Shown: piece after piece, positions 24,482 to 32,676 of the stretch | Layout of the letters: the number at the start of each line of letters is the position of its first letter | Position numbering within the stretch: position 1 is the first letter of the stretch | Assembly: GCF_030816715.1 (NCBI RefSeq) | Contig: NZ_JAUSYH010000001.1 | Coordinates: 7,440,001-7,504,000 of the forward strand | Source of the DNA: Streptomyces achromogenes | GTDB lineage: Bacteria; Actinomycetota; Actinomycetes; Streptomycetales; Streptomycetaceae | Length of the DNA stretch: 64,000 bases | Direction of reading: 5' to 3' | Notes under the pieces: generated by a model | The model's database searches: none | What the model was told of the DNA's origin: nothing | The model's input: the letters and a program-made list of their open reading frames with translations, nothing else | Made by a program: the position numbers and the translations under genes

Positions 24482-25087
24482 ATGAGTGCGTCCCCGGCCG
24501 TCCGGAGTCTGCGCGCCGCGGTGTTCGCCGCGGTGTGCGTCCTGCTGGCCGCCGCCGGACACGGGGTCGCCACCGGCAGCCCGCCCCCGCCGTGGGCGGA
24601 CGGCGCCGGCCTCGTCGCGGTCTTCGCCGCCGGCTGGCTGCTCGGCGCCCGCGAGCGCTCGCTGCCCGGGATCGGCGCGGCCATGCTCGTCACGCAGGCC
24701 GGCCTGCACGTCGCCTTCGACGCCGTCCACTCCCGATCCCGGGCGGCCGTGCGCACCGTGCCCGCGATGCCCATGACGTGCGCGCACGGCATGCACCTGC
24801 ACGCCCACGCGACCGCTGTGACCCCGCACACCACGGCCGCCCACGTCCTCGCCGCGCTCGCCGCCTCCTGGTGGCTGCGGCGCGGGGAGGCGGCCCTGTG
24901 GTCGCTGCTGCGCCGGGCGGTGGCGTTCCTGCCGGGCCTCGCCGCCTGGTGGCGGGGCGCCCGCGTCCCGACGCCCGTCCCCGAGATCCGGGCCGCCGCG
25001 CCCGCTCCCGTCCCCGCACGGCAGTTGCTGCTCCGCCACGCGGTGAGCCGTCGCGGCCCGCCCGCCCCGATCCCGTACGCGATCTGA
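24482..25087 (+). CDS. Membrane protein with a His/Met/Cys-rich loop
   Basis: 201 residues. About four membrane segments are visible (near residues 8-30, 38-55, 60-78 and 115-135). Between the third and fourth is a loop with M-P-M-T-C-A-H-G-M-H-L-H-A-H, rich in soft-metal ligands. ATG 24482 lies 8 nt after a CAGGAT hexamer and has no ribosome site, which suggests a leaderless transcript. It is 55 bp upstream of the YcnI gene, whose family handles copper. A copper-binding or copper-uptake role is a reasonable inference; I do not recognise the family firmly. Confidence 0.7.
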   Translation: MSASPAVRSLRAAVFAAVCVLLAAAGHGVATGSPPPPWADGAGLVAVFAAGWLLGARERSLPGIGAAMLVTQAGLHVAFDAVHSRSRAAVRTVPAMPMTCAHGMHLHAHATAVTPHTTAAHVLAALAASWWLRRGEAALWSLLRRAVAFLPGLAAWWRGARVPTPVPEIRAAAPAPVPARQLLLRHAVSRRGPPAPIPYAI

Positions 25088-25142
25088 CCCCGAACCGGCC
25101 CGAGCCGGACCCACACCCTTCCTGTACGGAGATCACCCACCC

Positions 25143-25916
25143 ATGCCCTCGACACCCATGCCCTCGACACCCAAGTCCCCGGCGCCCGGGTCCTCGACAC
25201 GCCCCGCCCTGCGCCGCGCCGGTCTCGGCGCCGTGCTCGCCGCCGCCGCGGTCCTCGCCGCCGCAGGCCCCGCCTCCGCGCACGTCACCGTGCACCCCGA
25301 GAGCTACGCCGAGGGCGCCACCGACGGCGTGCTCAGCTTCCGGGTCCCCGACGAGGAGGACACCGCGAGCACCACCGAGGTGCGGGTCTTCCTGCCCACC
25401 GACCACCCCGTGCTCGGCGTGCTGGTCCACCCGCAGGACGGCTGGTCCGCGAAGGTGACCACCACCAAGCTGAAGACCCCCGTGAAGACGGACGACGGCA
25501 CGATCACCGAAGCCGCCTCCGAGATCACCTGGACGGGCGGGAAGATCGGCGTCGGCCAGTACGAGGACTTCGACGTCGCCTTCGGGCAACTCCCCGACGA
25601 CACCGGCAGGCTGACCTTCAAGACCCTGCAGACCTACTCCGACGGCAAGACCGTCCGCTGGATCGAGGAGGCCGCGGCGGGAGCGGACGAGCCGGAGAAC
25701 CCGGCGCCGGTGCTCAAGCTGACGCCGGCGGCGGCGGACGACGGACCTTCCTTCGCCTCCTCCGCCCCCGCGAAGAGCACGGGCGGCACGGCACAGGCCG
25801 CCCGCGCCGATGACTCCACCGCCCGAGGGCTGGGCGGCGCCGGGCTGGCCGTAGGCGCCCTCGGCCTCGCGGCAGCCGCCTTCGCCGTCCTACGGACGCG
25901 CCCGAACCGGTCGTAA
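25143..25916 (+). CDS. ycnI: YcnI family copper-binding protein
   Basis: 257 residues. A signal peptide ends A-S-A, leaving His as the first mature residue (H-V-T-V), which in YcnI-like DUF1775 proteins forms the copper-binding histidine brace. A beta-rich domain follows, then an Ala/Thr-rich linker and one C-terminal membrane segment that anchors it outside the cell. The first codons contain a 15-bp tandem duplication (Met-Pro-Ser-Thr-Pro twice), so the true start may be the second ATG. It is probably co-expressed with the His/Met-rich membrane protein. Confidence 0.85.
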   Translation: MPSTPMPSTPKSPAPGSSTRPALRRAGLGAVLAAAAVLAAAGPASAHVTVHPESYAEGATDGVLSFRVPDEEDTASTTEVRVFLPTDHPVLGVLVHPQDGWSAKVTTTKLKTPVKTDDGTITEAASEITWTGGKIGVGQYEDFDVAFGQLPDDTGRLTFKTLQTYSDGKTVRWIEEAAAGADEPENPAPVLKLTPAAADDGPSFASSAPAKSTGGTAQAARADDSTARGLGGAGLAVGALGLAAAAFAVLRTRPNRS

Positions 25917-25933
25917 CCGCGAGACAGCCACAA

Positions 25934-25977
25934 GGGGAGGGGCCCGGACCGAGCTCACGGTCCGGGCCCCCTCCCCT
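25934..25977. terminator. Strong hairpin terminator
   Basis: A long stem (GCCCGGACCG paired with CGGTCCGGGC, extended by G/C-rich flanks GGGGAGG/CCTCCCC) with a 6-nt AGCTCA loop lies between the convergent ycnI and CDP-alcohol phosphatidyltransferase genes. It should end transcription from both sides. Confidence 0.88.
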
Positions 25978-26000
25978 CGGGAAGCGACGAACTGCACGAG

Positions 26001-26756
26001 TCACACGAGCTCCAGTACCTTCTCCGCCGGGGTCTGCGCCGCGACCCGCGAGGTCCGCCACAGCCACAGCACGTCCCGGCCGAACGACCACACCAGCGAG
26101 CCCAGCGCCAGCAGCACGACCGCGAAGTTGGCGGAGTACGGCAGCAGATCGGCGCCGGCGAGCAGCAACAGGACGCCCTGCAGGGCGGCGACCGTCTTGC
26201 GGGCGGTGCTCGGCGGCAGCGGGGAGTTGAGCCAGGGGGCGACGCGGGCCGCCGCGACGAACACGTACCGCATGCCGCCGATGAGCAGGACCCACGGGCC
26301 CAGCGCCATCGACACGTACACGCTGAGCACCAGGATCAGGAACGCGTCGACCTCCATGTCGAAGCGCGCGCCCAGCGCCGTCGAGGTGTTGGTGCGGCGG
26401 GCGACCTTGCCGTCGACGCCGTCGAGGATCAGGGCCACGGCCGTCAGACCGACCAGCAGCGTCACCGGCGGCGTGCTCTCGAAGGAGTCCGCGACCAGCG
26501 CCGTCACCCCGCCGACCAGCGTCGCCCGGCCGAGCGTGACCCGGTTGGCCGGGCCGAAGGAGCGCAGGCTGGAGCGGTGCAGCGCCCGGGAGAGAACCGC
26601 CCAGGTGGCGATGGCGAAGACGAGGCCGGTCACCCAGCCCGCCGGCCCCAGGCCGATCGCCGAGCCGAGCAGGGCCAGCAACAGGATCTGCACGCCCGCT
26701 CCCACAGCGGTCTCCTGCTGGACGAGCCTCGCGTCGTAAGTGTTGTTCAGGGCCAC
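26001..26756 (-). CDS. CDP-alcohol phosphatidyltransferase
   Basis: 251 residues from GTG 26756 with a GGAGGA site. Six or so membrane segments. The catalytic motif D-x2-D-G-x2-A-R-x8-G-x3-D-x3-D is complete, starting L-D-G-V-D-G-K-V-A-R. Such enzymes transfer a phospho-alcohol from a CDP-activated lipid or polyol to an acceptor alcohol. It is divergent from a five-gene operon with a glycosyltransferase, methyltransferase and flippase-like protein, so it may build the lipid carrier of that pathway's product. Donor and acceptor are not readable. Confidence 0.87.
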   Translation of the reverse strand: MALNNTYDARLVQQETAVGAGVQILLLALLGSAIGLGPAGWVTGLVFAIATWAVLSRALHRSSLRSFGPANRVTLGRATLVGGVTALVADSFESTPPVTLLVGLTAVALILDGVDGKVARRTNTSTALGARFDMEVDAFLILVLSVYVSMALGPWVLLIGGMRYVFVAAARVAPWLNSPLPPSTARKTVAALQGVLLLLAGADLLPYSANFAVVLLALGSLVWSFGRDVLWLWRTSRVAAQTPAEKVLELV

Positions 26757-26864
26757 CGCACGTTCCTCCGGCCAGATGACAGAGATGATCAGTGCCGCGT
26801 ACTGTGCGCGGACTGTGCACACCTCGGTACGTGAACAGGTTCCCGATCGTTCAGGAGGATGTGG

Positions 26865-27854
26865 ATGTCGACCGGCGCACGTGCGTTCTGGGTCAGCTCT
26901 CCGGGAGAAGGCGAGATCCGCCACGTCGACGTTTCGGACCCCGCGCAGGGCGAGGTCCTGGTGCGTTCGCTGTGGTCAGGCGTCAGCCGCGGCACGGAGA
27001 CCCTCGTCTTCCGCGGCGGGGTGCCCGAGAGCCAGCACGCCGTCATGCGGGCCCCGTTCCAGGAGGGCGACTTCCCCGGGCCCGTGAAGTACGGCTATCT
27101 CAACGTGGGGGTGGTGGAACAGGGTCCCGCTGCGCTCGTCGGGCGCACGGTCTTCTGCCTCTACCCGCACCAGACGCGGTACGTCGTCCCGGCGACGGCG
27201 GTGACCGTCGTGCCGGAAACGGTGCCCGCCGAACGCGCCGTGCTCGCCGGCACCGTCGAGACGGCCGTCAACGCGCTGTGGGACGCGGCGCCGCTGGCCG
27301 GCGACCGGATCGCGGTGGTCGGCGGCGGCATGGTCGGCTGCTCGGTGGCCGCGCTGCTCGCCCGCTTCCCCGGCGTACGCGTCCAGCTGGTCGACGCCGA
27401 CCCGGCGCGCGCGACGATCGCCGAAGCGCTCGGCGTCGACTTCGCGACCCCCGCCGACGCGCTCGGCGGCCGGGACCTCGTGGTGCACGCCAGCGCGACC
27501 GAGCAGGGCCTCACCCGTTCCCTGGAGCTCCTCGCCGACGAGGGCACGGTCCTCGAACTGAGCTGGTACGGCGACCGGAAGGTGTCCCTCCCGCTGGGCG
27601 AGGACTTCCACTCCCGCCGGCTGGTCGTCCGCAGCAGCCAGGTCGGCGCCGTCTCCCCGGCCCGCCGCTCCAGCCGCACCTACGCCGACCGGCTCGCCCT
27701 CGCGCTGGAACTGCTGGCCGACCCCGCGCTCGACGCCCTCGTCACCGGAGACAGCGCCTTCGAGGAGCTGCCGGAGGTCATGCCGAAGCTCGCATCCGGC
27801 GAGATCCCGGCCCTGTGCCACCGCATCGGGTACGGACAGGAGCGCCTGACCTGA
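26865..27854 (+). CDS. MDR-family dehydrogenase lacking the zinc ligands
   Basis: 329 residues from ATG 26865, six bases after AGGAGG (an ATG at 26859 is too close to that site). The C-terminal half has the nucleotide motif V-V-G-G-G-M-V-G-C. The N-terminal half has the alcohol-dehydrogenase fold, but the usual catalytic zinc residues are replaced: S-G-V-S-R-G-T-E instead of a Cys-x-T/S-D type segment, and Y-G-Y-L-N-V-G instead of G-H-E. It is therefore a zinc-independent medium-chain dehydrogenase, similar in layout to BchC-type proteins. First gene of the putative pyrimidine/pterin operon; substrate unknown. Confidence 0.8.
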   Translation: MSTGARAFWVSSPGEGEIRHVDVSDPAQGEVLVRSLWSGVSRGTETLVFRGGVPESQHAVMRAPFQEGDFPGPVKYGYLNVGVVEQGPAALVGRTVFCLYPHQTRYVVPATAVTVVPETVPAERAVLAGTVETAVNALWDAAPLAGDRIAVVGGGMVGCSVAALLARFPGVRVQLVDADPARATIAEALGVDFATPADALGGRDLVVHASATEQGLTRSLELLADEGTVLELSWYGDRKVSLPLGEDFHSRRLVVRSSQVGAVSPARRSSRTYADRLALALELLADPALDALVTGDSAFEELPEVMPKLASGEIPALCHRIGYGQERLT

Positions 27855-27910
27855 GAAAAGAGTGAGATCCGGCTGAACGGGGGGAACCGAGGAGCCGTAC
27901 TACACGGCAT

Positions 27911-27934
27911 CCCCCGGCGGGCAATGGCCGGGGG
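27911..27934 (+). promoter_or_regulatory. Hairpin upstream of the QueD-like gene
   Basis: CCCCCGGC and GCCGGGGG form an 8-bp stem with an 8-nt loop in the 111-bp gap between the dehydrogenase and the QueD-like gene, 31 nt before the latter's start. It may tune expression or mRNA stability inside the operon. Confidence 0.4.
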
Positions 27935-27965
27935 ACCAGACGCGCCGCACCTGGAGGGTCGTCCG

Positions 27966-28364
27966 TTGTTCAGTGTCACCGTCCGCGATCACATCATGAT
28001 CGCCCACAGCTTCCGCGGCGAGGTCTTCGGACCCGCGCAGCGCCTGCACGGAGCGACGTTCCTGGTGGACGCCACATTCCGGCGTGAGCAGCTCGACGAC
28101 GACAACATCGTCGTCGACATCGGACTCGCCACGCAGGAGCTCGGGGCCGTGGTCAGCGAGCTGAACTATCGCAATCTCGACAACGAGCCCGACTTCGCCG
28201 GGGTCAACACGTCGACCGAGTTCCTCGCCAAGGTCATCGCCGACCGGCTCGCGGAGCGCATCCACAAGGGCGCGCTCGGCGAGGGCGCCCGGGGCATCAC
28301 CGCCATCGCCGTCTCCCTGCACGAGTCGCACATCGCCTGGGCGAGCTACGAGCGTGCGCTGTGA
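27966..28364 (+). CDS. Divergent 6-pyruvoyl-tetrahydropterin / 6-carboxytetrahydropterin synthase-fold protein
   Basis: 132 residues from TTG 27966 (GGAGGGT site; start fits homologues beginning M-F-S-V-T-V-R-D-H). T-fold protein: I-A-H-S-F-R-G, R-L-H-G-A, V-V-D-I-G, L-N-Y-R-N-L-D, N-T-S-T-E and L-H-E-S align with QueD/PTPS. Zinc ligands His14 and His28 remain, but the third (HGH) is Ala30. The catalytic Cys is absent and the active-site His of the usual L-D/N-H-R-N-L is Tyr68. Glu120, which binds the pterin ring, is kept. It probably still binds a pterin- or pyrimidine-like ligand with altered chemistry. Its stop overlaps the next gene by 4 nt. Confidence 0.8.
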   Translation: MFSVTVRDHIMIAHSFRGEVFGPAQRLHGATFLVDATFRREQLDDDNIVVDIGLATQELGAVVSELNYRNLDNEPDFAGVNTSTEFLAKVIADRLAERIHKGALGEGARGITAIAVSLHESHIAWASYERAL

Positions 28365-29554
28365 CCGATGCGACCCTGGAGAAGGCCGTACCCGCGGCCC
28401 CGCTCGCCTACGTGCCCGCGCAGGCAGCGCTCCCCCAGATCGGCGGGATCATCCCCATGTCCCTGCGCTCCGTGCACTTCGTGATGCCGGGCGGCGTCGA
28501 CGACGCGGCGAACCCGAGCGGCGGCAACGCCTACGACCGCCGCCTCTGCCTTGATCTGCCCGGCTTCGGCTGGCAGGTCCACAAGCACCTGGCGGCCGGG
28601 TCCTGGCCCCGGCCGGAAGCGGCCGCCCGTGCGGAACTGGCCCGCACGCTGCGTGAGTTCCCCGACGGCACGATCGTCCTGCTCGACGGACTGGTGGCCT
28701 GCGGGGTGCCGGAGATCATCGTGCCCGAGGCCGAACGGCTGCAGCTCGCCGTCCTCGTGCACCTGCCGCTGGGCGACGAGCGCGGACTCGCACCGGAGAC
28801 CGCGGCCGAACTCGACGCCAAGGAGCGGGCCGTGCTGCGGGCCGTGCCCGCGGTGATCGCCACCAGCGAGTGGGCGGTCCGCCGTCTCGTCTCCCACCAC
28901 GGCCTCGCCCCCGAGCGCGTGCACGTCGCCGCCCCCGGCGCCGACATCGCACCCCTCGCCTCCGGCACCGACGGCGTGTCCCGGCTGCTGTGCGTGGCCG
29001 CCGTAACACCGCGCAAGGGCCAGCACCGGCTCGTGGAGGCGCTGGCCGCGGCCAGGGACCTGCCGTGGACCTGCTCCTGCGTGGGCGGCCTCGGGCAGGA
29101 CCCGGAGTACGTCGACCATCTGCGCGGCCTCATCCGCAGACACGGCCTCGAGGACCGGCTGGAGCTGGCCGGCCCCAAGGCGGGCGCCGCACTCGACGCC
29201 GCCTACGCCTCCGCCGACCTCATGGTCCTCACCTCCTACGCCGAGACGTACGGCATGGCCGTCACCGAGGCGCTGGCCCGCGGCATCCCGGTCCTCGCGA
29301 CCGACGTCGGCGGTCTGCCCGAGGCGGTCGGCCGCGCCCCCGACGGCGGCGTCCCCGGCATCCTCGTCCCGCCGGAGGACCCGGCCGCGCTCGCCGCCGA
29401 ACTGCGCGGCTGGTTCGGCGAGGCCGACGTGCGACGCCGCCTCAAGGCGGCCGCGCGCAGCCGCCGGGCGGCCCTGAACGGCTGGGCGAGCACCGCCCAG
29501 AGCCTGGCCGGCGTGCTCGGCCGGCTCCCGAGCGATCCCCGGAGGGCGGCATGA
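28361..29554 (+). CDS. GT4-family glycosyltransferase
   Basis: 397 residues, GT-B fold. N-terminal G-G-V-D-D region after a ~35-residue lead, and C-terminal donor site with S-Y-A-E-T-Y-G-M-A-V-T-E-A-L-A-R-G and T-D-V-G-G-L-P-E, the E-x7-E motif of family 4 retaining enzymes. It starts at GTG 28361, overlapping the QueD-like stop. It would add a sugar to the pathway's product or lipid intermediate on the cytoplasmic side. Donor unknown. Confidence 0.87.
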   Translation: MTDATLEKAVPAAPLAYVPAQAALPQIGGIIPMSLRSVHFVMPGGVDDAANPSGGNAYDRRLCLDLPGFGWQVHKHLAAGSWPRPEAAARAELARTLREFPDGTIVLLDGLVACGVPEIIVPEAERLQLAVLVHLPLGDERGLAPETAAELDAKERAVLRAVPAVIATSEWAVRRLVSHHGLAPERVHVAAPGADIAPLASGTDGVSRLLCVAAVTPRKGQHRLVEALAAARDLPWTCSCVGGLGQDPEYVDHLRGLIRRHGLEDRLELAGPKAGAALDAAYASADLMVLTSYAETYGMAVTEALARGIPVLATDVGGLPEAVGRAPDGGVPGILVPPEDPAALAAELRGWFGEADVRRRLKAAARSRRAALNGWASTAQSLAGVLGRLPSDPRRAA

Positions 29555-30621
29555 GGAAGACGACGGCGACCCCGGCCGACGTGGCGCGACGCGTGGGCGG
29601 CATCCTCGCCCAGCCGGGCCGGACGGAGCCCGGTTCGGTGACGGAGACCCTGATCCCCGGTGACGGCGGCCCCCTGCGGCCCGCGGTGCACGGCGTCGAG
29701 GCCGTCGCGCCGGGCGTCATCGCCGGCGCCGGACCGGTCGGCCGGCCCGGCGAGCGGCCAACCGTGCGGCTGCGCGACAGCGCGCCGGAGGAGCAGCCCC
29801 GCTACGCCCCCGAATGGCTGGAGCTGCGCGAGCCCGCCGACGCCGCCGCCCGCGCGATGGAGCTGCTGGACCCGCTGCGGATCCGGCTCGCCAACCTGCC
29901 CGGCCGCAGCGGGCTCGCCATCCACGACCTGGGCTGCGGCACCGGCTCCATGGGCCGCTGGCTGGCCCCCCGGCTGGACGGCCCCCAGCACTGGGTCCTG
30001 CACGACCGCGACCCCTACCTCCTGCACTTCGCGGCCGTCGCCTCGCCGCGGGCGGCCGCCGACGGCAGCCGGGTCACCGTGGAGACCCGGCGCGGCGACG
30101 TCGCCCGGCTCACCCCGGACGCGCTGGCCGGCGCCTCGCTGGTCACCGCCTCCGCGCTGCTCGACGTCCTCACCCGCGAGGAGATCGAGACGCTCGCCGC
30201 GGCCTGTGCGGGCGCGGGCTGCCCGGCGCTGCTGACGCTGTCGGTCGCCGGCCGCGTCGAACTCAGCGCGCCGGACCCGCTGGACCAGGAGATCGCGGCC
30301 GCCTTCAACGACCACCAGCGGCGCGACGGCCTCCTCGGCCCCGACGCGGTCAACGTCGCCTGCGAGGCGTTCGCCGACCAGGGCGCGACCGTCAAGGTGC
30401 ACCCCAGCCCGTGGCGGCTCGGCCCGCAGAACGTCGGCCTGACCGCCCAGTGGCTGCGCGGCTGGGTCGGCGCCGCCGTGGAGGAGCGCCCCGAACTGGC
30501 CGAGCGCGCCGAGCCCTACCTGGCGGCCCGGCTCGCGGCCTGCGCGGCGGGCGACCTGCACGTCACCGTGCACCACAGCGACCTGCTGGCGCTGGCCCGC
30601 CCGACGGGCGGAGCCGGATGA
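29551..30621 (+). CDS. Class I SAM-dependent methyltransferase
   Basis: 356 residues. The SAM-binding motif is I-H-D-L-G-C-G-T-G-S-M-G near residue 130, with an acidic residue after the second strand (L-H-D-R-D). A ~100-residue N-terminal extension of unknown role precedes it. ATG 29551 overlaps the glycosyltransferase stop (ATGA) and its own stop overlaps the next gene, so the three are translationally coupled. Acceptor unknown. Confidence 0.83.
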   Translation: MRKTTATPADVARRVGGILAQPGRTEPGSVTETLIPGDGGPLRPAVHGVEAVAPGVIAGAGPVGRPGERPTVRLRDSAPEEQPRYAPEWLELREPADAAARAMELLDPLRIRLANLPGRSGLAIHDLGCGTGSMGRWLAPRLDGPQHWVLHDRDPYLLHFAAVASPRAAADGSRVTVETRRGDVARLTPDALAGASLVTASALLDVLTREEIETLAAACAGAGCPALLTLSVAGRVELSAPDPLDQEIAAAFNDHQRRDGLLGPDAVNVACEAFADQGATVKVHPSPWRLGPQNVGLTAQWLRGWVGAAVEERPELAERAEPYLAARLAACAAGDLHVTVHHSDLLALARPTGGAG

Positions 30622-32006
30622 GCGCGGAGACGGTCGGCCCGCGGGTGGCGGTCGCGGCACCCGTGCTGTGGGGCGAGGGCGCCCTGCCGGCCGCGCGACG
30701 GCCGCAGCGCGGCCCGGTGGCCGTCCGCACGGGCCCCGCCGTGTCCGAGGCCCGCATCGGGGTCATCGTCACCGCGCCGCACACGAAGCCGTCACGGCTG
30801 CGCGCCCTGCTCGCGAACCGCGCGCTGCGCACGCACTTCGGGACCGTCGCCGGAGTCGTCATCCTCACGGTCCTGCTGTGGCGGCTGGGCACCGGCGTGT
30901 TCCTGGACGGGCTGCGGCGGATCGACGTGCCGACCCTGCTGGCGGCGCTCGCCATCGGCGCGGTCACCACCGTGTTCAGCGCCTGGCGGTGGGCGCTGGT
31001 GGCCCGCGCGCTGCGCATCCGGCTGCCGCTCGGCCCCGCCGTCGCCGACTACTACCGGGCCCTGTTCCTCAACGCGGCGCTGCCCGGCGGCGTCCTCGGC
31101 GACGTGCACCGCGCGGTCCGGCACGGGCAGAGCGCCGGCGACGTCGGACGGGGCGTGCGGGCCGTCGTCCTGGAGCGCACCGCGGGACAGCTCGCGCTGA
31201 CCGTCGCGGGCGTGACGATTCTGCTGACCCTGCCCTCCCCGGTCATGGCGGACGCCCGCCAGATCACGCCGATCGCCCTGCTGGCCGGCGCGGGCGCGCT
31301 CGCCGTCGTCCTCGCCGTCCGGAGGAAGTCCTCCGCGCCGCGGCGCGGGGGCCGGCTGCGGGCGATGCTGGCCGAGGCGCGCGAGGGGCTGGTGTCGCGG
31401 CGCAACGGGCCGGGCGTCGCCCTGTCCTCGGCGGTCGTGCTGGCCGGTCACCTCGGGATGTTCGTGGTGGCCGCCCGGGTCGCCGGCTCCGGCGCCTCCG
31501 CGCTCACGCTGCTGCCGATCGCCGTCCTCGCCCTGCTCGCCATGGGCCTGCCGCTGAACGTCGGCGGCTGGGGTCCCCGCGAGGGCGTCACCGCGTGGGC
31601 GTTCGGCGCGGCCGGGCTCGGCGCGAGCACCGGCCTCGCGGTCGCCGTCGTGTACGGCGTGCTCAGCTTCGTCGCGGCGCTGCCTGGCGCGGTCGTGCTC
31701 GTCGTCCGCTGGTACGCGGGACTGCGTGAGCGGAACGCCGGCGCCGGGCCCGCGCGCGACGGGGCTCCGGTCGCGGAGCCGTCCGCCCCGGCGGCGGCCT
31801 CGTCCGCGCCGCTCTTCGAGTCCGCCGAGGCCGCAGCGACCGTCGGGGTGACCGCCGGGGCGGCCGAGGCCGTTCAGGATCCGGAGGTTTCCGCGGTGAG
31901 CAAGGAGAAATACGCGCCGAAGGAATCCGCCAGGCCCGCCAGGAGTTCCTTCCCCTTTTCCGCGGACCCCAGGGAAGGACGGCCGATGACGCCCGAATCG
32001 GTATAG
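30618..32006 (+). CDS. Lysylphosphatidylglycerol synthase-type (AglD/flippase-like) membrane protein
   Basis: 462 residues from ATG 30618. About eight membrane segments lie between residues ~65 and 370, with N-A-A-L-P-G-G-V-L-G-D and N-V-G-G-W-G-P-R-E-G, hallmark loops of the LPG-synthase transmembrane family, which often moves lipid-linked sugars or phospholipids. No catalytic C-terminal LPG synthase domain follows, only an Ala/Pro/Ser-rich tail. The tail's last 133 bp are antisense to the creatininase gene. Last gene of the operon; it may flip or anchor the glycosylated product. Confidence 0.8.
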   Translation: MSAETVGPRVAVAAPVLWGEGALPAARRPQRGPVAVRTGPAVSEARIGVIVTAPHTKPSRLRALLANRALRTHFGTVAGVVILTVLLWRLGTGVFLDGLRRIDVPTLLAALAIGAVTTVFSAWRWALVARALRIRLPLGPAVADYYRALFLNAALPGGVLGDVHRAVRHGQSAGDVGRGVRAVVLERTAGQLALTVAGVTILLTLPSPVMADARQITPIALLAGAGALAVVLAVRRKSSAPRRGGRLRAMLAEAREGLVSRRNGPGVALSSAVVLAGHLGMFVVAARVAGSGASALTLLPIAVLALLAMGLPLNVGGWGPREGVTAWAFGAAGLGASTGLAVAVVYGVLSFVAALPGAVVLVVRWYAGLRERNAGAGPARDGAPVAEPSAPAAASSAPLFESAEAAATVGVTAGAAEAVQDPEVSAVSKEKYAPKESARPARSSFPFSADPREGRPMTPESV

Positions 32007-32638
32007 GCGGACATTCCCAGCGTGAGCAGATGACGGCGGTCGTCCGCGACGAAATCGGCCGACTCATAACCGGGCCGGACGAGTTCGGGGTGGGCGTGCA
32101 GCAGGATCGAGGTCTCGATCTCCCCGGCGTGCATGTCGGTGAGCAGCGAGGTCGACACCCCGGACCGCGCCAGCGCCGCCTCCCAGTCCTCCGGGGCCGG
32201 GAAGAGCGCCATCCGCTCACCCGCGGCGGAGGACTCCTGGACGACGTTGCCCAGGACGTAGTTCCCGCCGTGTCCGTTGACCACTACCAGGGCCTCGACG
32301 CCCGAGCGGCGCAGCGACGCCGCGATGTCCCGTACCACCGCGTGAAGGGTCACCGAGGAGATGCTGACGGTTCCCGGCCAGGCCGCGTGCTCGTGCGAGC
32401 AGGCGATGGTCACCGGCGGGAGGAGGTGCACCGGGTACGCCCCGGCGATCTCCCGCGCGATGGCGCAGGCCACCAAAGTGTCGGTGGCCAGCGGCAGGTG
32501 CGGGCCGTGCTGTTCGAAGCTCCCGACGGGAAGAACCGCCACCTGCGTCGAGACGCCGGCGCCCCGGGTCCGTACGTCTTCGGTAGTGTCCGTCGGCACC
32601 AGTCCGTACGCCGCCGACCGTATGTCCGAACCACTCAT
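31874..32638 (-). CDS. Creatininase-family amidohydrolase, candidate FAPy deformylase
   Basis: 254 residues. Metal ligands of the family are visible: E42 and H44 in S-F-E-Q-H-G-P-H, D53 in A-T-D-T, H122 in N-G-H-G-G-N, and E172 in D-M-H-A-G-E-I-E-T-S. The last motif is close to archaeal ArfB, which removes the formyl group from FAPy nucleotide. Its divergent neighbour is a GTP cyclohydrolase II predicted to stop at FAPy, so deformylation is a sound inference. Other family roles (creatininase, MftE peptidase) fit the context less well. The start lies only 38 bp from the cyclohydrolase start; its 3' end overlaps the flippase-like gene. Confidence 0.8.
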   Translation of the reverse strand: MSGSDIRSAAYGLVPTDTTEDVRTRGAGVSTQVAVLPVGSFEQHGPHLPLATDTLVACAIAREIAGAYPVHLLPPVTIACSHEHAAWPGTVSISSVTLHAVVRDIAASLRRSGVEALVVVNGHGGNYVLGNVVQESSAAGERMALFPAPEDWEAALARSGVSTSLLTDMHAGEIETSILLHAHPELVRPGYESADFVADDRRHLLTLGMSAYTDSGVIGRPSLGSAEKGKELLAGLADSFGAYFSLLTAETSGS

Positions 32639-32676
32639 TTCTTCCCGGCCCTTCGTCTCTGCTTAGGAACCAGATC

